Below, piece by piece: positions 10,017 through 20,213 of a DNA stretch of 53,922 nt. Made by a program: the position numbers and the translations under genes. Each line of letters opens with the position of its first letter. Position 1 is the first letter of the stretch. Source of the DNA: Aquabacterium sp. (GTDB taxonomy: Bacteria > Pseudomonadota > Gammaproteobacteria > Burkholderiales > Burkholderiaceae_C); assembly GCF_014378415.1 (NCBI RefSeq), contig NZ_JACMNS010000150.1, forward strand, positions 1-53,922, given 5' to 3'. The notes under the pieces are model-generated. The model saw only the letters and a list, made by a program, of their open reading frames with translations, was not told the origin of the DNA and did not search any database.

Positions 10017-10973
10017 TTACAGCGCCAAAGCCTTCAGGCGGCTGGCTTGTTGCTTGTAGAAAGCGACTGGATCAGGATCGCCCTTGCCAATGGTGCCCAG
10101 GACTTGGTTGACTTCGTCCAGGTGGTTCCAGTGGTAGTTGTCCTTGATGACCTTGCCCCAATGGCTGGAGCACTGGCTGACCAGGCCGTCGTTGGCTTCG
10201 CCCTTGAAGTAGTCGCCGGTGTAGGCCAGCAGCACGTCGGAGATGTCCCAAGCGTTGGTCTTGACGGCTGTGCCGGAGATCGAATACCAGCGGATGCTGT
10301 TGCCATTGACGCTGGCCACTTCAGGACCTTGACCGCAATCGCTGGTAGGGGCGCCTGCGGGGTACTTGGCGTTGAAGGCCGCGGCACCAGGGGTGCTCAA
10401 GGCGCCGAGGGCGGTCAGCAGGTCAGCTTGCTTGTAGGTGCCATTGCCGGACAGCCAGCCGATCAGTTGCAGACCACCGGTGGCGACTTTGTCAAAGGTG
10501 CCGTCAGGCGTGGTGCCGGCCAGGATGACGTCAGCGACCTTGCTGCCGAAATGGGTGCCCGCGACCGTGGTCACGCTGGCCACCAGGGAAGGCACCGTGC
10601 CCGCTGCGTAGCGAACGGTGGGGCCGCCATGGCTGTGACCGATCAGGTTGAACTTCTTGACGCCGTCTGCGGCGGCCCATTGCTGGAGTTGCCTCACCAG
10701 CTCTTCACCACGGAATTCGGTGGTTTGCGACGGGTTCACCGAGGCCACGTAGACGGTGGCGCCGTCCTTGCGCAGGCTGTTGGGGATGTTGTAGAAATAC
10801 TGGATGCCCAGGATGTTGTCAAAACCGATGAAGCCGTGCACCAGCACCAGGGGGTACTTGGTCTGGGAGCCGGTGGTGGTGGTGGCTGCTTGGGCAGCAG
10901 GGGCGGCGATCACGGCGGCGCCAGCGACTGCAACGGCGGCGCAAACAGCACGCATGGAGAAAATCGATGTCAT
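10017..10973 (-). CDS. lipA: Secreted triacylglycerol lipase (family I)
   Basis: Signal peptide, YPLVLVHGFIGFDNI oxyanion region, GHSHGG nucleophile elbow, adjacent foldase. Confidence 0.92.
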   Translation of the reverse strand: MTSIFSMRAVCAAVAVAGAAVIAAPAAQAATTTTGSQTKYPLVLVHGFIGFDNILGIQYFYNIPNSLRKDGATVYVASVNPSQTTEFRGEELVRQLQQWAAADGVKKFNLIGHSHGGPTVRYAAGTVPSLVASVTTVAGTHFGSKVADVILAGTTPDGTFDKVATGGLQLIGWLSGNGTYKQADLLTALGALSTPGAAAFNAKYPAGAPTSDCGQGPEVASVNGNSIRWYSISGTAVKTNAWDISDVLLAYTGDYFKGEANDGLVSQCSSHWGKVIKDNYHWNHLDEVNQVLGTIGKGDPDPVAFYKQQASRLKALAL

Positions 10974-11229
10974 GGCTTGATTCCTTGGGTTGTTGTTGAT
11001 GGGCTAACTGCTGTGATGAATGTCTCGCGGAACGAATAACGAGCCTCGGGTGGTAACCCTTGAATCCGGGGTTGTTCCCACCCCGAAACAATGGGGGTCA
11101 GGTAGAAGGCGCGTCAGAACGCAGCGGATGTCGGAGATGTCCTACGGGCAGGCGAGGTCGTGTCCGAATGTCTGTCGTCCATGGTCGATCCACCATGGTT
11201 GTTTCCCACATCAAGAGAGAGGCCCCCAT

Positions 11230-11508
11230 ATGAAAAAGCTTTCAATTCTTCTCATCAGCTTGTTGTCGTCTGCGGCGGTGTTTGCGCAGGCGGAGCCGTC
11301 CGGTCGGGAAATCGTCATGAACACCGACCAGGACAAGGTGGCCGAGGTCGAGCGCCATGCCCAGGAGCTGAAAGACAAGCAGGACGCGGCCATCAACGCG
11401 GCCGAGCCCACAGCGGCGGGCCCCAAGCACCAGGCCAAGCGGCATCACAAACGCATGCACAAGCATGAGATGCCCAAGGCCGACATGCCCTCGCCTGCTC
11501 CCCAGTGA
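11230..11508 (+). CDS. Small secreted His/Lys-rich protein
   Basis: MKKLSILLISLLSSAAVFAQA signal peptide; KHQAKRHHKRMHKHEMPK C-terminal region. Confidence 0.65.
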   Translation: MKKLSILLISLLSSAAVFAQAEPSGREIVMNTDQDKVAEVERHAQELKDKQDAAINAAEPTAAGPKHQAKRHHKRMHKHEMPKADMPSPAPQ

Positions 11509-11574
11509 ATCAATGGCCGGATGGCCGCATTGCTCGGGTAACCTCGGCATATCCAGCAACTGGCGCGGCCATTC

Positions 11575-12822
11575 ATGTCATTCGAGTCTTTAGGTTTGTC
11601 CCCAGCCCTGGTTCGCGCCACCCGCGAACGGGCTTATCTTGAGCCCACGGCCATCCAGGTCGGGGCCATTCCTGCAGCATTGCGTGCCGCTGACGTGCTG
11701 GGTTGTGCGCAAACCGGCTCGGGCAAAACGGCGGCATTCGCCCTGCCCATCTTGCAGCGCCTGTCGGATATCCGCCGCGATCGACCGCGCCAGGTCCACG
11801 CCCTGATCCTGGTGCCGACCCGCGAGTTGGCCGCTCAGGTGGGTGACACCTTCCGCAATCTGGCGCAGTATCTGCCCGAGCCTTTGAAAATCGCCATTCT
11901 TTTCGGTGGCGTCTCCATCAATCCGCAGATGATGGGTTTGCGCGGCGGTGCCGACATCGTGGTGGCCACGCCCGGGCGTTTGCTCGATTTGGTCGAGCAC
12001 AACGCGCTCAGGTTGGGCGATGTCCAAACTTTGGTGCTGGACGAGGCCGATCGCCTGCTGGACCTTGGCTTTGCCGACGAGTTGGCACGCGTGCTGGAAG
12101 AATTGCCAGCGCGGCGCCAGAACCTGTTTTTTTCAGCCACCTTCCCGCCGGCGGTTCAAAGCCTGGCCGATCAGTTGCTGCGCGACCCGGTTCGCATCGA
12201 AGTGGCGGCCGAGCCCGAAGAAAAGCCGGACATCTTGCAGCGGGCGATCGAGGTCGACACGGCCAAACGCACCCCCCTGCTGCGCCACCTGATCAAAGAG
12301 CAAGGCTGGACGCGGGTGCTGGTCTTCGTGGCCACCAAGTACGCGACTGAGCTGGTGTGCCACAAGCTGGGCCTGGCCGGCATCCACGCGCAGGCTTTCC
12401 ATGGCGAGCTCAGTCAGGGCGCGCGCACCCAGGTTTTGTCGGATTTCAAGGCGTCGCGGCTGCAGGTGGTGGTGGCCACCGATGTGGCGGCGCGGGGCAT
12501 TGATGTCGCACGTTTGCCGGCCGTGGTGAACTACGATCTGCCGCGCTCGGCGGTGGACTACACGCACCGCATTGGCCGCACTGGCCGGGCCGGTCAAAGT
12601 GGCGTGGCCATCAGCTTTGTCACGCCAGATGCCGAAGCTCATTTCAGGCTGATTGAAAAGCGCCAGGGCGAGCGGGTGCCGCGCGAGCAGATCCCTGGTT
12701 TTGAGCCGGTCGAGGCGGCCCCTGGGCCCGTGTCCGACGTGAACGGCGGCGTCAAGGGCCAGCGTCCCAGCAAGAAAGACAAGCTGCGCGCGGCGGCGGC
12801 ACGCGGCGGCTCGTCCACCTGA
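11575..12822 (+). CDS. rhlE: DEAD-box RNA helicase, RhlE-like
   Basis: AQTGSGKT, PTRELAAQ, DEADRLLD, SATFP, HRIGRTGRAG motifs. Confidence 0.93.
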   Translation: MSFESLGLSPALVRATRERAYLEPTAIQVGAIPAALRAADVLGCAQTGSGKTAAFALPILQRLSDIRRDRPRQVHALILVPTRELAAQVGDTFRNLAQYLPEPLKIAILFGGVSINPQMMGLRGGADIVVATPGRLLDLVEHNALRLGDVQTLVLDEADRLLDLGFADELARVLEELPARRQNLFFSATFPPAVQSLADQLLRDPVRIEVAAEPEEKPDILQRAIEVDTAKRTPLLRHLIKEQGWTRVLVFVATKYATELVCHKLGLAGIHAQAFHGELSQGARTQVLSDFKASRLQVVVATDVAARGIDVARLPAVVNYDLPRSAVDYTHRIGRTGRAGQSGVAISFVTPDAEAHFRLIEKRQGERVPREQIPGFEPVEAAPGPVSDVNGGVKGQRPSKKDKLRAAAARGGSST

Positions 12823-12829
12823 AGACGGG

Positions 12830-14368
12830 TCAGTCTTTGCGCGCGGTGCCCAGGCGTTTGGTGGCCAGGTACTCGCGCCGGTAGATCTCGAAGGGCATGG
12901 TGTCTGCCGCTTCGATGCGGGCTTGCTCATGAATCGACTCGCGCGCCATGAGCTCAAAGTGCGCTTGCTGTTCGGCATCCCAGGGCGCGTCCAGCAAAGT
13001 CTGCCGAGACTGCGTTGATTGCGCGCGAACAAAATCCACGTAGACCTTGTCATGCGCTTGCATCAAGGCGGTCAGCACGCGGGCTGAGGGCAGCGTTTCG
13101 GGGTGGTTCAGCGCGTCCAGGGCTGCCTGCCACGCTGTCATGTGGCCGTGGTCGCCCTGGGCCGCGTCCAGGGCCTGGGCGATGGGCTCGCATTGCTGGA
13201 TGACCTCGCGTGCCCAATCGGCCAGCACCACCTCGCGGCCTTGGCGTTCCAGCGTCAAGCCAGGTTCGCGGCCGCGCGAGGCAGTGCGGTGCTGGTTGCG
13301 CGCCAGCTCGGCGATCTCTGGGGCCGTGTCTGGTGGGCTGTCCAGCAACAGGCAGTGCAGCAGGAAGGTGTCCAAAAAGCGCGCCGTGCTGTCGTCAATG
13401 CCGACGGGCAGGAAGGGGTTGAGGTCCATGCAGCGCACCTCCACGTATTCGACACCGCGCTCGCGCAGGGCGTGCAGCGGGCGCTCACCCGGGAAGATCA
13501 CGCGCTTGGGCCGGATGGTGCCGTAGAACTCGTTCTCGATCTGCAGCAAGGTGGTGGACAGTTGCCGGTAGTCGCCCTCCGGGCCCTGGATGCCGATGGC
13601 TTGATAAGGCGGGTAGCTGCGCGTGAGGGCATCTTGCAGCGAGGCGCCGTAGCCTTCCAGGCCGTTGTAACTGACCGAGAGCGACGATTGCGCATCGCTC
13701 TGGTAGCCAAGCCGCCCCATGCGCAGTGAGGTGGCGTAAGGCAAGTACAGCGTGCGGTCGCTCAAGGTGTCCAGGCCATGCTGCTGGCCCGCCACAAAGC
13801 TGGGGCAGACGGCGGGCGAGGCCCCAAACAGCAGCAGCAGCAAAAACGACTGGCGTCTGAAATTGCGGATCAGCGCGAAGTAGTCCTCGTTGGACATGCC
13901 GGGCAGCGACCAGTTGTAATGGATGCCCGAGATGGTCTGCATGCGCGGGCCATAGCGGTTGGCCAACCCGATGCGGTACACGCTCTTGGCCTGGCCCACG
14001 TTCGACGTGCCGTAGTGGCCAATGGGGATGCCTTGATCGGCCGGCAGGATGCTGGGCATGCTACTGACCCACAACTGCTCGTCGCCAGTTTGTGCCAATG
14101 AGCGGTAGACGAACTGGTGGATTTGCGTCAGCTCGGCGATGGCGGCTTGCACGCTGCCATGGGCACCGGTCACCAGCTCAATCTGTGACTCGCTGAAATC
14201 GGTGGTGATGCTGGGGCTGGCCAAGGCCGAGCCCAGGGCGGCCGGGTGGGGCGTCAAGGCCAGGCGGCCATCAGGGTGCACGCGCAGGCTTTCTTTTTCG
14301 ATGCCTCGGCGGATGCCTTTCAATCGCTCGGGCGAGAGCGTGCGCAAGCGTTCGTCAAAACTGGTCAC
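12830..14368 (-). CDS. gshA: Glutamate--cysteine ligase
   Basis: 512 aa; GIEKESLRV, TTDFSESQIELVT, YGPRMQTISGIHYNWS motifs. Confidence 0.94.
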   Translation of the reverse strand: MTSFDERLRTLSPERLKGIRRGIEKESLRVHPDGRLALTPHPAALGSALASPSITTDFSESQIELVTGAHGSVQAAIAELTQIHQFVYRSLAQTGDEQLWVSSMPSILPADQGIPIGHYGTSNVGQAKSVYRIGLANRYGPRMQTISGIHYNWSLPGMSNEDYFALIRNFRRQSFLLLLLFGASPAVCPSFVAGQQHGLDTLSDRTLYLPYATSLRMGRLGYQSDAQSSLSVSYNGLEGYGASLQDALTRSYPPYQAIGIQGPEGDYRQLSTTLLQIENEFYGTIRPKRVIFPGERPLHALRERGVEYVEVRCMDLNPFLPVGIDDSTARFLDTFLLHCLLLDSPPDTAPEIAELARNQHRTASRGREPGLTLERQGREVVLADWAREVIQQCEPIAQALDAAQGDHGHMTAWQAALDALNHPETLPSARVLTALMQAHDKVYVDFVRAQSTQSRQTLLDAPWDAEQQAHFELMARESIHEQARIEAADTMPFEIYRREYLATKRLGTARKD

Positions 14369-14561
14369 GCTCGGGTCTCCTGAATCGTGTTGGACGCGAA
14401 GGTACCAGAGTTGGTCAAAACCTGCTGGCGATGCGGGCGCTGCACATGGTTCTGCCTAAATCTTCTGGTAAAGGCGCGAAAAGTCGCGTACTTTACGGTG
14501 TCGGCCTGAGCATTTTGTTTCATAGTTGTAGAAGCATGGTCGACCTGCCTTTCGAACACCA

Positions 14562-15254
14562 ATGTGCCTCATCATCAAGAAGCCCGCCGGGCGCACGATT
14601 TGCGCTGATTTTTTGAAGAACGCCTGGGAACGCAATTTCCACGGCTGGGGTGGTTTCTTCGTCCAGAACGGCGAAGTGGTCTGGGCGCGAGGCTTGGCTT
14701 TTGACGAGCTGCTTGAATACAACCGCCGCCTGCCCGCCCATGTCGAGGCTTGCATTCACCTGCGCAAGGCCACGTATGGCGAGGTGAACCACGACATGGC
14801 GCACCCCTACGTCGTCAGGCCAGGCCTGATGTTGATGCACAACGGCAGCATTGCCCACTTGGCCCCACAAGATCCCGCTTTCAGCGACACCTCCGAGCTG
14901 GCGCGCCTGCTGGGCGATTTGCTGAAAGGCCTGTCAGACGCGCAGGCCCGCGACTTGATCCGAACCCAAGCTTTTGCCCGCTTGACGGCGCCCTTGATCG
15001 AGGGATCAATGGTGGTGCTGATGGACCAGGACGGCGTGGTGCGCCTGGGCCGCGATTGGCACACCGTCAAGAGTTGCGAATGGACCGGGGCCATGACCGG
15101 CATCCAGGTTTCCAACTCGCACACCTGGGGCGAAAAGGCCCGGGCGCTGTCGCAGCAAGCGCGGCGCGGTTCCTGGCAGGGGCTGGTCCATGCCCTGCAG
15201 GTGCGCCTGGCCCCGGCTTTCCGGGTCATTGGTCGGGCCGCCTCCGGCCGCTGA
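14562..15254 (+). CDS. Class II glutamine amidotransferase-like (Ntn-hydrolase) protein
   Basis: MCLIIKKPAG start placing Cys at position 2; HLRKATYGEVNHDMAHPY and LMHNGSI resemble class II GATase motifs. Confidence 0.65.
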   Translation: MCLIIKKPAGRTICADFLKNAWERNFHGWGGFFVQNGEVVWARGLAFDELLEYNRRLPAHVEACIHLRKATYGEVNHDMAHPYVVRPGLMLMHNGSIAHLAPQDPAFSDTSELARLLGDLLKGLSDAQARDLIRTQAFARLTAPLIEGSMVVLMDQDGVVRLGRDWHTVKSCEWTGAMTGIQVSNSHTWGEKARALSQQARRGSWQGLVHALQVRLAPAFRVIGRAASGR

Positions 15255-15311
15255 CGGCCTGGCATAAGATCTTCTGCTGGCCGCGCGTGGCGGTCATCAG
15301 GAGAGATCATC

Positions 15312-16076
15312 TTGAGCAAAAAAGTCTGTGTCGTGACCGGCTCGTCGTCCGGCATTGGTGCGTCCACCGCGCGTTTGTACGCTCAGCATGGCTGGGACGT
15401 GGTGATCAATTTTTCGCGCGATCCGGTGCCGGCTGAAGCCGTGGCGGCAGACTGTCGCGCACTGGGCGCCGAGGTGCTGGTCGTCAAGGCCGACGTGGCG
15501 CTCAATGAAGATTGCGTGCGCCTGGCGGCCGAGGTCCAGGCCCGCTTTGGCCGGGCCGATGTGCTGGTCAACAACGCGGGCACCACCAAGTTCGTGGGGC
15601 TGAAAGACCTGGATGGGCTGGAGGCCGATGACTTTCACCGCATCTACAGCGTCAACGTGGTCGGCGCCTATCAAATGATCCGGGCCCTGGCGCCTTTGTT
15701 GAAGCAGAACCCGGGCGCGGGCATCGTCAACATCTCGTCGGTGGCGTCGATGATGGGCGTGGGCTCGTCCATCGCCTACATGGCCTCCAAAGGCGCCTTG
15801 AACGCGATGACGGTGGGCCTGGCGCGTGCCCTGGGCCCTGAGATCCGGGTCAATGGCGTGGCCCCGGGCTTGGTTGAAACCCCTTGGTTGCAAAACGGCT
15901 TGGGCGAGGCGCGCTATGCCGCGTCGGTGCAGGGCTACAAGGCCCGTGCCGCCCTTGAGAGCGTGCTCAGCCCCGAGGACGTGGCCGAGGCGGCCTGGTG
16001 GCTGGGCGCAGGCGCGGCCAAAACCACCGGCGAGGTGCTGTTGGTGGACGCGGGCTTGCGGATCACCAAGGCGTGA
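15312..16076 (+). CDS. SDR family oxidoreductase
   Basis: TGSSSGIG cofactor motif, NNAG, YMASKGALNAM active-site region; TTG start inferred. Confidence 0.9.
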   Translation: MSKKVCVVTGSSSGIGASTARLYAQHGWDVVINFSRDPVPAEAVAADCRALGAEVLVVKADVALNEDCVRLAAEVQARFGRADVLVNNAGTTKFVGLKDLDGLEADDFHRIYSVNVVGAYQMIRALAPLLKQNPGAGIVNISSVASMMGVGSSIAYMASKGALNAMTVGLARALGPEIRVNGVAPGLVETPWLQNGLGEARYAASVQGYKARAALESVLSPEDVAEAAWWLGAGAAKTTGEVLLVDAGLRITKA

Positions 16077-16082
16077 ACTGGT

Positions 16083-16685
16083 TTAAAAAAGTGCGTCTTG
16101 GTCGGCATGCGGTGAGCGTTTGGCCATGACCGCATCGCCCACCTTGATCGACCCGCCTGCCAGCACGCGGGCATTCATGCCGCCATGTCCGCGCATCGCG
16201 TTGTAGCCGCCTGGGCCCAGCAGCGCTTCCATTCGCGAGCATGGCTCGCACGGGCCGGTGATTTCCAGCATCACCTCGTTGCCGAGGCACAGCACCATCG
16301 GCTCGTTTTTGAACAGTGCGCGGGCGGCCAGCAGGTTCAAGCCCGACACCACCAGGTTGCGCCTGAGCAGCATGGGATCGACCTGGCCCAGGCCCAGGCC
16401 AAGGAAGGCCGCGATCACAGGCAGGTGCTCGGCCTGGATCAGGGTGACCTGACGTTTGCCACTACCGCCAGCGCCTGATGGCTTGCGCGCCGAGGCGCGG
16501 TCGCCAGCCAGCCCTTGATCCATCAGCACCTGAACGCGGTCGACGTGCACCGTGGGCGCGTGCCGCTCGGGCCGCAGGATGATGCGGTCCAGCCGACCTG
16601 GCCGGGGAAACTGCTGGACCAGATGGTGCAGGTTGCTGGGGTCGATCGTGCTGAGTGAGGTCACTGGGCTGAATCCTGAAGGCAA
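16083..16685 (-). CDS. MOSC domain-containing protein
   Basis: GLAGDRAS, RRNLVVSGLNL, GPCEPCSRME motifs. Confidence 0.85.
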   Translation of the reverse strand: MPSGFSPVTSLSTIDPSNLHHLVQQFPRPGRLDRIILRPERHAPTVHVDRVQVLMDQGLAGDRASARKPSGAGGSGKRQVTLIQAEHLPVIAAFLGLGLGQVDPMLLRRNLVVSGLNLLAARALFKNEPMVLCLGNEVMLEITGPCEPCSRMEALLGPGGYNAMRGHGGMNARVLAGGSIKVGDAVMAKRSPHADQDALF

Positions 16686-16902
16686 GGCCCACAGGCTACC
16701 GCATGGCGGCGCGCATCAATGTGCCGGCACGCCCCCGCTTCCATTGCCACCGGTTGTTCAGGATCGCGTCCACCAGGGGCCGCCGACGGGGCGCGGGCTG
16801 TGCGGATTGCCAGTGTGGGCTTGAGCCACCGGCATCAGGGCCAGGCCCGTCAACAGGGCCATGATCGCGCGGCGCAGCCATGCGACGGCCCAGCCATTTG
16901 AA

Positions 16903-17439
16903 CTACGTCCGATGGACCCCGAACTCTTGGAGCACCTCGCGCCACGCCGCCAGCTTGCGGTCGAATGACCAGGATGCGTTGGCCGCGCTGGTCGATGGCA
17001 GCTTGACGACCGGCAGCCCCAGTGTCTGGGTGACGCGCATGTGTTTTGCGGACTCGCCGCCGTTGTGCGCGATGCCCCGCAAGCCCGGCGCCCATTCACG
17101 CAAGCGTTGCAGTTCATTGAGCTGCGCCTGCTCGATCGCGCTGTCCAGGCTGCCTTGCCGCTGGCAATGGGCGTAGACATCCCAGATGCCCAGGCCGTGG
17201 GCCCGTGCCGCGTCCAAGCGACATTCATACGGCTGAAGGCGCAGATCGTCTGCGCCGACCAATCCCCACAGCTTTGAGAGGATGAGCCAGAACTGATTGC
17301 GCGGGTGGGCGTAGTACTGCTGGTGGGCCAAGGAGGCCATGCTGGGGAAGCTCCCCAGCACCACGAGCCGCGTGTCGGGCGTGATGAGGGGAGGCAGGCC
17401 TTGCAAGGTGGGCCGGGCCGGGGGTGGTGAAGCGCTCAT
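16903..17439 (-). CDS. Uracil-DNA-glycosylase-superfamily protein, DNA-deoxyinosine (hypoxanthine-DNA) glycosylase type
   Basis: LVVLGSFPSMASLAHQQYYAHPRNQFW and LPVVKLPSTSAANAS motifs; start at MSASPPPARP. Confidence 0.82.
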   Translation of the reverse strand: MSASPPPARPTLQGLPPLITPDTRLVVLGSFPSMASLAHQQYYAHPRNQFWLILSKLWGLVGADDLRLQPYECRLDAARAHGLGIWDVYAHCQRQGSLDSAIEQAQLNELQRLREWAPGLRGIAHNGGESAKHMRVTQTLGLPVVKLPSTSAANASWSFDRKLAAWREVLQEFGVHRT

Positions 17440-17561
17440 CTCCGGTTTATAGCGCGACCATGCCGGACCGGCCTCTGGCATGCGCCACCTCCTGTCGTCT
17501 GGGCCCTCGTGCGACACTGACAGCCCCATTCTTGAATGTTTTTCATCACCGCCCAGTACCT

Positions 17562-18329
17562 GTGAAGCGCAAACTTAAACTGCCCGAAGCCACGCTGTCG
17601 GAATCCCGTGGTGTGAGGTGCCTTCACCTGGACACGCCCTGGATCCAGGGCGCCATGCGTGTCAGCAAACCCCTCAAACTGGAGCTGGAGTACATCCAGC
17701 GCATGATGGCTTGGCTGCTGTTGCGCGACCCGTCCGCTTTGCCTGACACGCGCTGCGTGCAACTGGGCTTGGGCGCCGCGGCCATCACCAAGCATTGCCA
17801 TGCCGTGCTGAAAGCGGCCACCACCACGGCGGTCGAGCTCAACCCGACCGTGATCGGCGTGTGCCGCAACTGGTTCAACCTGCCGGACAATGACGAGCGC
17901 CTGAACGTGGTCCAGCTTGACGCCGCCAAATACGTCGCCAACGCTGAGCACATCGCCAGCGCCGATGCCCTGTGTGTGGATTTGTACGACCAGGAAGCGG
18001 CCAGCCCGGTGCTGGACGACGAGGCCTTTTACCGCGACTGCTGGCGCCTGCTGGCCGACGGCGGCGTGATGAGCGTCAACCTGTTTGGCCGCGATGCCAG
18101 CTTTGCGGTCAGCGCAGCCCGCATCGCCGCCGCCTTCGGCCCTGGCCGCACGGCGATGCTCAAGCCCACCCGTGATGGCAATACCATCGTCCTGGCCTGG
18201 AAGGGTTTCGAGATGCCAAGCCGAGAAATACTGGCGGAACGGGCCGAAACTTTACAAAATAGATTCGAGCTGCCGGCGGGAAAATGGCTCAAGATTTTGT
18301 CCACTTTCACCCCCCGACCGACGACATGA
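17562..18329 (+). CDS. Spermidine synthase-like methyltransferase-fold protein
   Basis: VQLGLGAAAITKHCHAVLKAATTTAVELNPTVI SAM-binding-like segment; GTG start; stop overlaps next ATG (ATGA). Confidence 0.75.
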   Translation: MKRKLKLPEATLSESRGVRCLHLDTPWIQGAMRVSKPLKLELEYIQRMMAWLLLRDPSALPDTRCVQLGLGAAAITKHCHAVLKAATTTAVELNPTVIGVCRNWFNLPDNDERLNVVQLDAAKYVANAEHIASADALCVDLYDQEAASPVLDDEAFYRDCWRLLADGGVMSVNLFGRDASFAVSAARIAAAFGPGRTAMLKPTRDGNTIVLAWKGFEMPSREILAERAETLQNRFELPAGKWLKILSTFTPRPTT

Positions 18330-20134
18330 CCACGTCAAGCCCGTCCGCACCCGCCAAGCCCGCCAAGAAGCGCTCCCTCACGCACAAGGGGCCGCTGGAT
18401 TGGAAGTGGCTGTTGGCCTGGTTGACCGAGGACGGCATCATCACCGTCAAGGAAGGCGAGCGCGTCGCCCAGCGATTCGCGGCCGGTGACAGCGCTCAGC
18501 ACCCCTTGGTGCGCCTGGGCGCCATGGGCCTGAAACGCGCCGACAACGACCACGTGCTCGAACTCGAAGCCCTGACCGAATGGCTGGCCAAGCACTTGGG
18601 CCTGGGCTACCTGCGCATTGACCCCTTGAAAGTGGACGTGGCCCGCGTGTCCGAGGTCATGTCCATCAACTATGCCGAGCGGCGCAAGTGCCTGCCCGTG
18701 CAGGTGGGCCTGAACGAAATCACCATCGCCACCAGCGAGCCGCTGGACGTGGCCTGGATCGACGAGATCCTGTCGCACACCAAGAAGAACGTGCGCCTGG
18801 TCGTGTCCAGCCCGCTGGACTTGCAGCGTTACCGCACCGAGTTTTACACCCTGGCCAAGTCGGTCCGCGACGCCAACAAGAAGGCCGGCGACAGTGTGGC
18901 CCACAACTTCGAGCAACTGGTTGAGCTGGGCAAGACCAACCGCCAGTTGGACGCCAATGACCAGGGCATCATCCAGGTGGTGGATTGGCTGTGGCAATAC
19001 GCTTTCGACCAGCGCGCCTCCGACATCCACCTGGAACCGCGCCGCGAGATGGGCGCCATCCGCTTCCGCATCGACGGCGTGCTGCACACGGTTTACCAGG
19101 TGCCGCTGTCGGTGATGCAGGCCATGACCGCGCGGATCAAGCTGCTGGGCCGCATGGACGTGGTCGAGAAGCGCCGGCCACTCGATGGCCGCATCAAGAC
19201 CCGCAACCCGGCGGGCGACGAAATCGAAATGCGTTTGTCCACCATGCCCACCGCCTTTGGCGAAAAGCTGGTGATGCGGATTTTTGATCCCGACAACACC
19301 GTCAAGTCGCTGGAGGCCCTGGGCTTTGCGCCCAATGAGCAAACGACCTGGGAGCAACTGGTCTCGCGCCCGCACGGGATCATCCTCGTCACCGGCCCCA
19401 CGGGTTCGGGCAAGACGACCACGCTGTACTCCACGCTCAAGCGCATCGCCACTGACGACGTCAATGTCTGCACCATTGAAGACCCGATCGAAATGATTGA
19501 GGCGTCTTTCAACCAGACGCAGGTGCAGTCCAACATCGACCTGAACTTCGCCGATGGCCTGCGCGCGCTGATGCGGCAGGACCCGGACATCATCATGGTC
19601 GGCGAAATCCGCGACCTGGAAACCGCTGAAATGGCCATCCAGGCCGCCTTGACCGGCCACCTGGTGTTCTCGACCCTGCACACCAACGACGCGGTCTCGG
19701 CCATCACCCGCCTGACCGACATTGGCGTGGCGCCCTACCTGATCAGCGCCACCGTGATCGGCGTTCTGGCCCAGCGCCTGGTGCGAACTTTGTGCCCGGT
19801 CTGCAAGAAGCCCGATGAGGTTTTGTCGCCCGAAACCTTGGCCGCGTCCATCAAGCCTTGGCGCATGAACGGCACACTGCGGCCTTACCAGCCTGTGGGG
19901 TGCCTGGATTGCCGCATGACGGGCTTCAAGGGCCGCGTGGGCCTGTACGAACTGCTGCCCATCACCGAGCCTTTGCGCGCCGCCATGACACCGACGGTGG
20001 ACATGGCCAAGCTGCGCCAGGCGGCCGCGCAAGAGGGGCTGCGTCCCTTGCGTTTGTCGGGTGTGATGAAGGTGTCGGAAGGGGTGACCACGCTGGATGA
20101 GATTTTGCGCAACACGCCGCAGTGGGAAGGTTGA
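18326..20134 (+). CDS. GspE/PulE/PilB-type secretion ATPase
   Basis: GPTGSGKTTTLYSTL, MRQDPDIIMVGEIRD, HTNDA, two CxxC motifs (CPVC, CLDC). Confidence 0.92.
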   Translation: MTTSSPSAPAKPAKKRSLTHKGPLDWKWLLAWLTEDGIITVKEGERVAQRFAAGDSAQHPLVRLGAMGLKRADNDHVLELEALTEWLAKHLGLGYLRIDPLKVDVARVSEVMSINYAERRKCLPVQVGLNEITIATSEPLDVAWIDEILSHTKKNVRLVVSSPLDLQRYRTEFYTLAKSVRDANKKAGDSVAHNFEQLVELGKTNRQLDANDQGIIQVVDWLWQYAFDQRASDIHLEPRREMGAIRFRIDGVLHTVYQVPLSVMQAMTARIKLLGRMDVVEKRRPLDGRIKTRNPAGDEIEMRLSTMPTAFGEKLVMRIFDPDNTVKSLEALGFAPNEQTTWEQLVSRPHGIILVTGPTGSGKTTTLYSTLKRIATDDVNVCTIEDPIEMIEASFNQTQVQSNIDLNFADGLRALMRQDPDIIMVGEIRDLETAEMAIQAALTGHLVFSTLHTNDAVSAITRLTDIGVAPYLISATVIGVLAQRLVRTLCPVCKKPDEVLSPETLAASIKPWRMNGTLRPYQPVGCLDCRMTGFKGRVGLYELLPITEPLRAAMTPTVDMAKLRQAAAQEGLRPLRLSGVMKVSEGVTTLDEILRNTPQWEG

Positions 20135-20213
20135 GCTGAGTTGGCCTGGGGTTTGAAGGGCTGAAGGGCGTGGCGTGCTTGGGGCGCGTGCTTTGTATGG
20201 GCAGCGCGGGGCG

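Noticed and set aside
16758-16890. Short minus-strand ORF with signal-like MALLTGLALMPVAQAHTGNPHSP
   Set aside because: Only ~34 codons from the Met; no RBS or homology evidence; could be chance.
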